A stretch of DNA of 64,000 bases, taken from the NCBI RefSeq assembly GCF_026627255.1, contig NZ_JAPNLM010000014.1, positions 140,206-204,205 of the forward strand, in the 5' to 3' direction. The position numbers and the translations under genes are program-made. This document shows, in pieces, positions 42,245 to 48,228 of the stretch (position 1 is its first letter; each line of letters opens with the position of its first letter). Below the pieces are notes generated by a model. That model was not told the origin of the DNA. It worked only from the letters and a program-made list of their open reading frames with translations, and ran no database searches. The DNA is from Streptomyces antarcticus (lineage in GTDB: Bacteria; Actinomycetota; Actinomycetes; Streptomycetales; Streptomycetaceae).

Positions 42245-42783
42245 CCGTGCCCGCCCTGGTCCCCTTCGAGGACATCGTCCATCTGTTCGGCGAGTTCCGG
42301 CACACCGCGTTCCGGCTGGAGACCCGCTGCGGCTACGCCTCCGACCGGGCCGGCGCCCGCTACCAGGCGTTCATGCGCGGCATCGAGCCGGAGGAGCAAC
42401 CGGAGCACCCGTGGAACGCGAACGTGCGGCAGAAGGCCGTACAGGGCGCGCGGTTCTCCCGCGTCCGGATCATCGACGAGCCACCCACCGACGGGCAACG
42501 GTTCCTGATGGCGGCCGCCGCCGGGAACGTCGCGGCCGGCGAGGACATCCGGGTCCTTCCCCGCGCCGAGGCCGTACGGCTGAAGCTCCCCGAATACGAC
42601 CTATGGCTCTTCGACTCCCGGACCCTTGTCCGCCTCCACATCGACGACCAGGACGTCACGACCGGAGTCGAAGTCGTGGACGATCCCGCCGAAGTGCTCG
42701 CCGCATGCCGGGCCCGTGACCGCGCCTGGCCCCTCGCCGCCCCTACTGCCGAGGTGTGGGCACAGGTACGTTCGTCCGCGTGA
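42241..42783 (+). CDS. DUF6879-family protein
   Basis: A 180-residue protein with FEDIVHLFGEFRHTAFRLETRCGYASD and a C-terminal DLWLFDSRTLVRLHID and ARDRAWPLA, matching DUF6879. These are regularly coupled with XRE-DUF5753 regulators, as here (GTGA overlap with the next gene). Probably the partner or effector of that regulator, by analogy with WhiJ/BldB-type pairs. Confidence 0.8.
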   Translation: MTVPALVPFEDIVHLFGEFRHTAFRLETRCGYASDRAGARYQAFMRGIEPEEQPEHPWNANVRQKAVQGARFSRVRIIDEPPTDGQRFLMAAAAGNVAAGEDIRVLPRAEAVRLKLPEYDLWLFDSRTLVRLHIDDQDVTTGVEVVDDPAEVLAACRARDRAWPLAAPTAEVWAQVRSSA

Positions 42784-43622
42784 GCACGGACTTTCAGAGC
42801 GCCCGCGTGGCCCTCGGCGCGCGCCTGCGAGAGCTGCGCGCCGAGGCCGGCGAGAACGGGAAGGACTTCGCCGCCCGCCTTGGCTGGCAGCGGTCCAAGG
42901 TGTCCCGGCTGGAGAACGGCAAGCAGACCGCCACCGCCGACGACCTCACCGCCTGGGCGGCCGCCGCGGGCGTACCCGAGCAGGCCGCCGACCTCGCCAG
43001 CCGCCTGCGCGGTCTGGAGTCCCAGCAGAGGTCATGGCGCCGCCAACTCACCGCGGGCAACCGGCCCGTACAGGACCGGTACGTCGTCGAGTACCAGCAG
43101 ACCGCGACGATGCGCGGCTACGAAGCCACCGTGATCCCGGGCCTGTTCCAGACCCCCGACTACGCCCGCCACCTGTTCGCGAAGAACGCCGTGCTCATGC
43201 AGTCGCCGCGGGACACGGAGGCCGCCGTCGCCGCCCGCATGCGCCGCCAAGAGGTGCTGTACGAGGCGGGCAAGCTGTTCCGGGTCCTGCTGTGGGAAGG
43301 GGCGCTGCACGCCCTCGTGTGCCCGCGCGAGGTCATGGCCGGCCAACTCGACCGGCTCGTCGGGCTGATCGGCATGAGCACGGTGGAACTCGGCATCGTC
43401 CCCCTCGGCGCCCCGCTGGAGCTGACGCCGAAACACGGGTTCTGGATCTTCGACGAGGAACGCGTCATCGTCGAGACGATCAACACGGAGCTGTCGTTCG
43501 ACTCGCCCGACGACCTCGCCCTCTACGGCCGCGTGTGGGACGCCCTGAACGCGGCGGCCGGGTACGGGGCGCAGGCCCACCGGCTGATCGCCCGCGCCCG
43601 ACACCTGATTGCGACCGCGTGA
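42780..43622 (+). CDS. XRE-family regulator with DUF5753 domain
   Basis: A 280-residue protein. The N-terminal HTH reads ALGARLRELRAEAGENGKDF and LGWQRSKVSRLENGKQ; the C-terminal DUF5753 domain has FQTPDYARHLF and LRVL-like RVLLWEGALHALVCP. These are WhiJ-type regulators expanded in Streptomyces, working with small partner proteins. GTG overlaps the DUF6879 stop by four bases. Might serve as cargo affecting host development. Confidence 0.85.
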   Translation: MSTDFQSARVALGARLRELRAEAGENGKDFAARLGWQRSKVSRLENGKQTATADDLTAWAAAAGVPEQAADLASRLRGLESQQRSWRRQLTAGNRPVQDRYVVEYQQTATMRGYEATVIPGLFQTPDYARHLFAKNAVLMQSPRDTEAAVAARMRRQEVLYEAGKLFRVLLWEGALHALVCPREVMAGQLDRLVGLIGMSTVELGIVPLGAPLELTPKHGFWIFDEERVIVETINTELSFDSPDDLALYGRVWDALNAAAGYGAQAHRLIARARHLIATA

Positions 43623-43707
43623 GCAACCGGCCCCAACCCGACGGGGCGCCGCGCAATCCGGCGCAACCGGCCGGACGCGGCCCGGCGCCCGTTCCTACGG
43701 TGCGGTT

Positions 43708-44085
43708 ATGGCGATCGAGCAGGCCATCCCGGCAGAGTTCCCCGTCCTCGCCGGAGGCCACTGCAACTGGCACGACGGGCCCTCCGAGACCGCGCTGGAG
43801 GTCCGGTGGGGCGAGTCCAACTCTGGGCCGCCGAAACCGCTGTACGCCTGTGCGCCGTGCCGGGAGCAACGCGGCCTGACCCTGGCCGTCCAGTGCCAGG
43901 ACGTGCCACTGCCGCGCCTGCACGGCCTCACCTGGGACCAGACCGCGGGCCGCGCGTGCATCGCCTGCGGGCGGCAGCTGATGTACGGGGCGGTACCGCG
44001 CGGGTCGGTGTCCACCCGGCACGGCGAGCGGGTCATCACGTACGAGGTGTGGTCCTGCCCGCCCCCTCCGGCGGTGCAGCCGTGA
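43708..44085 (+). CDS. Hypothetical zinc-finger-like protein
   Basis: A 125-residue protein with several Cys pairs (CAPCREQ, CIACGRQ and a final WSCPPPP), so a zinc-binding fold is likely. Unrecognised. Its stop overlaps the start of the next small gene by four bases (GTGA). Confidence 0.6.
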   Translation: MAIEQAIPAEFPVLAGGHCNWHDGPSETALEVRWGESNSGPPKPLYACAPCREQRGLTLAVQCQDVPLPRLHGLTWDQTAGRACIACGRQLMYGAVPRGSVSTRHGERVITYEVWSCPPPPAVQP

Positions 44086-44243
44086 GGATCTGCTGCTACT
44101 GCGACCGGGCGATCCGCAGCGAGGAGTACGAGGTCATTCCCGTTGACTCGGCGTCGGCCGCCCGCCCGGACCAGCATGCGCACGAGGACGGCGATCCGAA
44201 CTGTCGGCCGATCACCGTCGCGGATCCGACCGACATCCGCTGA
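44082..44243 (+). CDS. Small hypothetical protein with CCYC motif
   Basis: A 53-residue protein beginning VRICCYCDRAIRSEEYEVIP, with a late Cys (NCRP) that might complete a metal site. Coupled to the preceding gene. A strong terminator follows. Confidence 0.55.
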   Translation: MRICCYCDRAIRSEEYEVIPVDSASAARPDQHAHEDGDPNCRPITVADPTDIR

Positions 44244-44285
44244 CTCCCGGCGTCCGTGGTCACGGCGGACCATGGCCAGCCGGGC

Positions 44286-44336
44286 AGCACAGGGCCCCGA
44301 CCGCGTTCGTACATCCGCGGCCGGGGCCCTTTGTGC
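44286..44336. terminator. Terminator of the rightward accessory operon
   Basis: GGGCCCCG-A-CCGCG pairs with CGCGG-C-CGGGGCCC across a 10-base loop, with complementary flanks (CACA/TTTGTG). It is a 13-bp stem with one mismatch, followed by TTTGTG. Confidence 0.8.
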
Positions 44337-44355
44337 ACCTAGTTGCAGAAGGTCG

Positions 44356-44375
44356 GGTGTTTCATCTGAAACACC
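44356..44375. promoter_or_regulatory. parS-like palindrome
   Basis: GGTGTTTCATCTGAAACACC has perfect 9-base arms and a two-base centre. Its core TGTTTCATCTGAAACA matches the bacterial parS consensus TGTTTCACGTGAAACA at 14 of 16 positions; only the central CG is changed. It lies between the ends of two convergent operons, near the right part of the element. The two-base loop is too tight for an RNA hairpin, so a protein-binding site is more likely. Confidence 0.6.
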
Positions 44376-44470
44376 TGCCCGCTCGATCGGTCAGTGCCCG
44401 CAGAACGGCTTCGTCCACCATCCGCAGGCCGCGCAGTAGTCCGCGCCGAGGCGGGTCAACAGGGTCCGGA

Positions 44471-44797
44471 TCATGCGCCGTTCACCTCCGTCCGGACTGG
44501 GTAGATGATCGTCAACCCCTCCCCCGGCCCCCTCTCGATACGGTCGACTTCAACGCTCTCATCTGCGTAAACGTCGCCGGAAGGGGTCTCGGAGGGCGGT
44601 GGGGGAGTGGCGGACGAATCGGACAGCCCGCGCCGGTACTGCCACCCGCACGCGACCACCACCAGACCCCACACGGTCAACACCCCGGCGTCCGGCGCCG
44701 CCGCGAACACGACCGCCACCGGCACCCCGGCCGCGACCACCAGGACGCACCCGCCAGCCGTACGGCTCGGCTCCGGCTCCTCCTCGGCGGCGGTCAC
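44471..44797 (-). CDS. Small two-helix membrane protein
   Basis: A 108-residue protein with two hydrophobic segments (AGGCVLVVAAGVPVAVVFAA and LTVWGLVVVACGWQYR), followed by a polar Pro/Ser-rich tail. The GTG start overlaps the preceding stop by four bases. It is the last gene of the leftward operon. Unrecognised; possibly a spread or superinfection-type membrane protein by analogy with Spd proteins. Confidence 0.55.
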   Translation of the reverse strand: MTAAEEEPEPSRTAGGCVLVVAAGVPVAVVFAAAPDAGVLTVWGLVVVACGWQYRRGLSDSSATPPPPSETPSGDVYADESVEVDRIERGPGEGLTIIYPVRTEVNGA

Positions 44798-45303
44798 GCG
44801 AACGCCCCGTAGACCGTGGCGCCCAGCCAGTTGGCGCCCTGCGCGAGGGGGACCGCAGCGAACCCGGCCACCCCGGCGGACGTGCCGAGGAGAATCCCGC
44901 ACCAGGCGCCGCGCTTGATGTCGGACCCGTGCTCGGACTTCTTCACCGCGGCGATTAGGCCGACGGTGAGGATGAGGACCAGGGCGCCGCCGGTCTGGGT
45001 GAGCGGCAGGTACGTGGCCCGGGCGACGTTCTGGCCGGCCTGGCCTCCGACGCCCCAGACGAGCGCGACGTCGCCGAGCCAGTTGGAGATCCACAACGTG
45101 GTGTCGGCGATCCACCCGATCAGGCCGCCGACGCCGAGGATGGTGAGGACGCCGTACGCCCAGGCGGCGAGGAACGGCAGCAGGGCCGCGGCGTGCTTCG
45201 CTGGGTCCTTGCGGAGCGGCTTCGTACCGGGCCACCACGTGGTCATGTGGTGGACCAAAATGCAAAGGCCGACGGTGACGCCGCCGATCGTGACGATGTT
45301 CAC
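44794..45303 (-). CDS. Multi-pass membrane protein of the element
   Basis: A 169-residue protein with about five hydrophobic helices (VTIGGVTVGLCILVHHM, ALLPFLAAWAYGVLTILGVG, GALVLILTVGLIAAV, GILLGTSAGVAGFAAVPLA). An HH pair and a Lys/Arg-rich loop separate the first two helices. Similar small membrane proteins lie beside transfer genes on Streptomyces elements, but no transfer ATPase is present. Function unknown. Confidence 0.6.
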   Translation of the reverse strand: MNIVTIGGVTVGLCILVHHMTTWWPGTKPLRKDPAKHAAALLPFLAAWAYGVLTILGVGGLIGWIADTTLWISNWLGDVALVWGVGGQAGQNVARATYLPLTQTGGALVLILTVGLIAAVKKSEHGSDIKRGAWCGILLGTSAGVAGFAAVPLAQGANWLGATVYGAFA

Positions 45304-45311
45304 GGGATTCC

Positions 45312-45476
45312 TCAGAGGAGGGCCGCGCCGAGCGCGGCGAGCAGGAGGATGAACGCCGCGGTGCCGAGCACAGGCATGGCGTAGGTATCGCGGGCGCGGG
45401 GCGGGCCCGCGAGGCAGAGCCCCGCGAACCCACCGACCGCGGCCGCCGCGAAGAACACGGCGAGGAGCACGGTCAC
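45312..45476 (-). CDS. Short two-helix membrane protein (54 residues)
   Basis: Reading leftward from GTG 45476 gives TVLLAVFFAAAAVGGFAGLC, a short polar loop, and PVLGTAAFILLLAALGAALL ending at TGA. It overlaps the preceding gene's stop by four bases (GTGA) and ends nine bases before the next gene start, so it fits the operon exactly. Composition and coupling support a real gene despite its length. Confidence 0.6.
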   Translation of the reverse strand: MTVLLAVFFAAAAVGGFAGLCLAGPPRARDTYAMPVLGTAAFILLLAALGAALL

Positions 45477-45736
45477 ACCGCGCCGGGCGGGTCCGTCACA
45501 CGCAGCGGCGGGCCGTCATACGCGGGCACCCGGACCGCCATACGTGCAGGTGAAACACCATCCGGGTAGAGGCCGGACTCCCATACCCACGTGTATCCGT
45601 GGGCGAGGAACGCGACGGCGAAGCGCACCGCGTCGGACGCCGTCAGACCGGTCCGCATGATCGTGGCGAGGTCGTCGGACAGGGTGTCGTCCACGCGGAC
45701 GGACAAGCTCTTACCTGCCTTCGGCGGGGTGCTCAC
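45473..45736 (-). CDS. Ribbon-helix-helix-like DNA-binding protein
   Basis: An 87-residue protein. KSLSVRVDDTLSDDLATIMR followed by GLTASDAVRFAVAFLAHGY fits the strand-helix-helix pattern of RHH/CopG-type regulators. GTG overlaps the upstream stop. It may control the leftward operon or other element functions. Confidence 0.6.
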   Translation of the reverse strand: MSTPPKAGKSLSVRVDDTLSDDLATIMRTGLTASDAVRFAVAFLAHGYTWVWESGLYPDGVSPARMAVRVPAYDGPPLRVTDPPGAV

Positions 45737-46089
45737 CAGACACCCCCCGCCCGGAGCACGGCCAGGCGGTCGGCGAGCTCGCGGAGCAGGGCCGCGCGCT
45801 CCACCAGCCCGGCCGCGTACTCGCGCAGGCCGTCCGGGGCGAGGGTCGCGCCGGGGATGACGATCTCGACGTGGATGCTCACCGGAACGGGCGTGCCGCC
45901 GTACGGGAACGCGACGAGCTCGACGTCCACGTCCACCAGGCCAGCGGGTACCGGGACGGGCGCCGCGTGGTGGACGTCGGCCCGATACTCGGCCGGGCCC
46001 TCGGCGTGGCCGGCGCACCATGCGGGTTCGGGCAGGGTGACGTCACCGTGATCGAGGGTGGGCACCACGACGGTGCGGGCCCCGGTCAT
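45733..46089 (-). CDS. DUF6907-like protein
   Basis: A 118-residue protein with LPEPAWCAGHAEGPAEYRADVHH, related to the DUF6907 CPxWCxxH pattern also seen at 36374-37060, and a C-terminal helix (GLVERAALLRELADRLAVLR). ATG 46089 overlaps the preceding stop by four bases. Function unknown. Confidence 0.6.
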   Translation of the reverse strand: MTGARTVVVPTLDHGDVTLPEPAWCAGHAEGPAEYRADVHHAAPVPVPAGLVDVDVELVAFPYGGTPVPVSIHVEIVIPGATLAPDGLREYAAGLVERAALLRELADRLAVLRAGGVW

Positions 46090-46304
46090 CGGCCGGCCTC
46101 GGCGTCGAGGGCGGTGAGGAGCTGCCGGAGTGCGATCTCCAGCCGGACGGCCGCGCCGAGCATGGCCCGGTCGTCGTAGATGTTGGCGCGCTGCTGCTCG
46201 GCCAGGGTCTCGCGGGCCGATTCGAGGGCGATGTCGAGGGGGGGCACCCACTGGGCGCCGTCCGGCTCCGGGGTGCGCAGCGGGTCGTAGGCGGTGGTCG
46301 TCAT
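46086..46304 (-). CDS. Small hypothetical helical protein
   Basis: A 72-residue protein (IALESARETLAEQQRANIYD, LEIALRQLLTALDAEAGR). ATG overlaps the upstream stop by four bases within the leftward operon. Unrecognised. Confidence 0.55.
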   Translation of the reverse strand: MTTTAYDPLRTPEPDGAQWVPPLDIALESARETLAEQQRANIYDDRAMLGAAVRLEIALRQLLTALDAEAGR

Positions 46305-46576
46305 CGGGCACCGCCCGCGGCCTGGCGAAGTTCCTCGGCGTACCGGCCGCGGGTGATGCCCTTCTCGACCGCGGGCGCGTACCTGAGGATCTGCTGCTCG
46401 GCCCACTCGCCGCGGGCGGTCCCGTGGCCGTGCCGCCGGGTGGCGAACGTGAGGGCGAGGGCGAGACGCAGCGTCTCGCGCATGGGGTGCTGGGGGCGCT
46501 CCGCGGTGAGGCGTGCGGCGATCTGGCAGAGGAGAGCGCGCGTGTCCGCGTCGGGCAGGCGTGTACGTTCTGACAT
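46301..46576 (-). CDS. Hypothetical protein, first gene of the leftward operon
   Basis: A 91-residue basic helical protein (LLCQIAARLTAERPQHPMRE, LALALTFATRRHGHG). It opens the leftward operon 46576-44471, in which all seven genes overlap or nearly touch. A dyad at 46589-46615 lies just upstream of its start. Unrecognised. Confidence 0.55.
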   Translation of the reverse strand: MSERTRLPDADTRALLCQIAARLTAERPQHPMRETLRLALALTFATRRHGHGTARGEWAEQQILRYAPAVEKGITRGRYAEELRQAAGGAR

Positions 46577-46588
46577 TGGGTTCGGACT

Positions 46589-46615
46589 CCTTGATCAGAA
46601 GGGTCTGGATCAAGG
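46589..46615. promoter_or_regulatory. Dyad upstream of the leftward operon
   Basis: CCTTGATC-N11-GATCAAGG is a perfect 8-base inverted repeat with an 11-base spacer, starting 13 bases upstream of the first leftward gene. It is probably an operator. Confidence 0.55.
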
Positions 46616-46648
46616 CCCCGGCGGGTGATGGCGTCACCGCGCCGGGGC
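46615..46648. terminator. Strong hairpin near the right end of the element
   Basis: GCCCCGGCG plus GGTGA pair with TCACC plus CGCCGGGGC around a five-base loop, a 14-bp stem with one bulged G. It is adjacent to the dyad at 46589-46615. It may insulate the element from host transcription or act as a leader attenuator for the leftward operon. Confidence 0.6.
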
Positions 46649-46761
46649 CGCCGTCATCTCACGCGTGTCTCACAGACCACACGTACAGTGACGGGATATG
46701 AGCCCCTGACCGGGATTCCTGCGGGTCCTGGTGGACCCTACGGAACCCCTGGAAGGTGTCT

Positions 46762-48192
46762 ATGTCGGAAGCGGTGGAGTACGACGTCGTGGTGCTCGGC
46801 GGTGGACCGGCCGGCGAGAACGTCGCCGACCGGACCCGCGCCGCCGGGCTGAGCACGGCGGTGGTGGAGAGCGAGCTCGTGGGCGGGGAGTGCTCGTACT
46901 GGGCCTGCGTCCCGAGCAAGGCCCTGCTGCGCCCGGCGCTGGCCCGGGCGGACGCGCGCCGGGTGCCGGGCCTGGCCGGGGCCGTCCAGGGGCCGCTGGA
47001 CGCGGCGGCGGTGTTCGCGCACCGCGACTACTGGACGGGCGACTGGAAGGACGAGGGCCAGATCGACTGGCTCGATTCCATCGGCGCCCACGTGTACCGG
47101 GGACACGGGAGGCTCTACGGCGTCCGCAAGGTCGCCGTCACCAGCCCGGAGGGTGAGCACCACGTGCTCACCGCCAAGCACGCGGTGGTCGTCGCCACCG
47201 GCACCCGGGCGCTCGTCCCCGACCTGCCCGGGATGGCCGGGGCCCGCCCCTGGACCAGCCGGGAGGCCACCTCCGCGCGGGAGGTGCCCGGCCGGCTGCT
47301 GATCGTGGGCGGGTCGGTGGTCGCCGCCGAGATGGCCACCGCCTGGCAGGCGCTGGGATCACAGGTCACGGTACTGGTGCGCGGGTCGCGGCTGCTGCCG
47401 CGGATGGAACCCTTCGCCGGGGAGCTGGTGGCCGACGCGCTGCGCGAGGCCGGCGCGGTGGTCCGTACCGGCGTGTCCGTCGAGTCGGTCGTACGGGACG
47501 GCTCGACCGGGCCCGTCTCCGTGGTCCTGGAGGGCGGCGAGACCCTGGAGGGCGACGAACTGCTGGTGGCGACGGGCCGTTCGCCGCGGACCGAGGACAT
47601 CGGCCTGGACACGGTGGGCCTGACCGCCGGGGAATGGATCGGGGTCCACGACGGCTGCCGGGTCCCGGGCCACGACTGGCTGTACGCGGTCGGGGACGTC
47701 AACCACCGCGCGCTGCTGACCCACCAGGGCAAGTACCAGGCCAGGATCGCGGGCGCCGCCATCGCGGCCCGCGCGGCGGGCGACGCCGCGCTGGACACCG
47801 GCCGCTGGGGCGCGCACGTGGCGACCGCCGACACACAGGCGCTGCCGCAGGTGGTCTTCACCGACCCGGAGGCCGCGGCGGTGGGGCTCTCCCTGGCCGA
47901 CGCGGAGCGGGCGGGCCTGCGGGTGCGCGCCGTCGACTACGACCTGGGGAAGGTCTCCGGCGCGGGGCTGTACGCCGACGGCTACCGCGGCCGGGCCCGG
48001 ATGATCGTCGACCTGGACCGCGAGATCGTCCTGGGCGCCACCTTCGTCGGCCCGGGAGCCGCCGAACTGCTCCACGCGGCGACCATCGCGGTCGCGGCGG
48101 AGGTCCCGATCGAGCGGCTGTGGCACGCGGTTCCGGCCTACCCGACGATCAGCGAGGTCTGGCTGCGCCTGCTGGAGACGTACCGGGGCTGA
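46762..48192 (+). CDS. FAD-dependent pyridine nucleotide-disulfide oxidoreductase, 5' end supplied by the element
   Basis: A 476-residue class-I disulfide reductase-like flavoprotein. FAD motif DVVVLGGGPAGENVADRTRA, redox Cys pair in GGECSYWACVPSKALLRP, NAD(P) motif LLIVGGSVVAAEMATAW, and C-terminal PTISEVWLRLLETY. The His-Glu pair of true lipoamide dehydrogenases is replaced (HAVPAYPTISE keeps His), so the disulfide substrate is unclear. The first codons MSEAV and GGAAGG belong to the element; the displaced native start MTEAV lies at 33928. GAAGCGGTG (46768-46776) is the attR core. Normally it neighbours thioredoxin, suggesting a redox partnership. Confidence 0.9.
   Translation: MSEAVEYDVVVLGGGPAGENVADRTRAAGLSTAVVESELVGGECSYWACVPSKALLRPALARADARRVPGLAGAVQGPLDAAAVFAHRDYWTGDWKDEGQIDWLDSIGAHVYRGHGRLYGVRKVAVTSPEGEHHVLTAKHAVVVATGTRALVPDLPGMAGARPWTSREATSAREVPGRLLIVGGSVVAAEMATAWQALGSQVTVLVRGSRLLPRMEPFAGELVADALREAGAVVRTGVSVESVVRDGSTGPVSVVLEGGETLEGDELLVATGRSPRTEDIGLDTVGLTAGEWIGVHDGCRVPGHDWLYAVGDVNHRALLTHQGKYQARIAGAAIAARAAGDAALDTGRWGAHVATADTQALPQVVFTDPEAAAVGLSLADAERAGLRVRAVDYDLGKVSGAGLYADGYRGRARMIVDLDREIVLGATFVGPGAAELLHAATIAVAAEVPIERLWHAVPAYPTISEVWLRLLETYRG
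46768..46776 (+). repeat. attR core direct repeat
   Basis: GAAGCGGTG, codons 3-5 of the oxidoreductase, identical to 33934-33942. The neighbouring bases also align (ATG, C, TAC), giving 16 of 21 matches to attL. Confidence 0.7.
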
Positions 48193-48228
48193 ACACCCCC
48201 ACGGCGGCCCGCGTCCCGCCCCGCCCCG

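Larger units (their letters stand above)
33934..46776. mobile_element. Integrated element of 12.8 kb in the oxidoreductase gene (phage-satellite-like or stripped integrative plasmid)
   Basis: The element is bounded by the 9-bp direct repeat GAAGCGGTG. It starts with a tyrosine integrase whose stop lies 76 bases from the left repeat. Next come a leftward XRE repressor, a rightward excisionase-like gene, DUF6907 and DUF2742 proteins, a RepA-like ATPase and an iteron cluster, then small unknown proteins and HTH proteins. A leftward operon of membrane and RHH proteins ends close to the right repeat. No FtsK/TraB translocase, relaxase, capsid, tail or terminase gene was found. Flanking trxC and the oxidoreductase are normally neighbours. 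Confidence 0.8.

Noticed and set aside
44286..44336. Hairpin considered as a riboswitch
   Set aside because: It follows the last gene of a rightward operon and has simple stem-loop terminator structure with no conserved aptamer features.
34002..46674. ATCTCAC / TCTCACA repeats at both ends of the element as att cores
   Set aside because: Only seven bases match and the left copies overlap the integrase stop. They may be integrase arm-binding sites but do not explain the split oxidoreductase gene.
33981..46711. TCAGGGGCT near the left end and its reverse complement AGCCCCTGA near the right end as attachment sites
   Set aside because: They are inverted, not direct, repeats, so they cannot be the crossover of a tyrosine integrase. 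GAAGCGGTG fits better and explains the gene structure.
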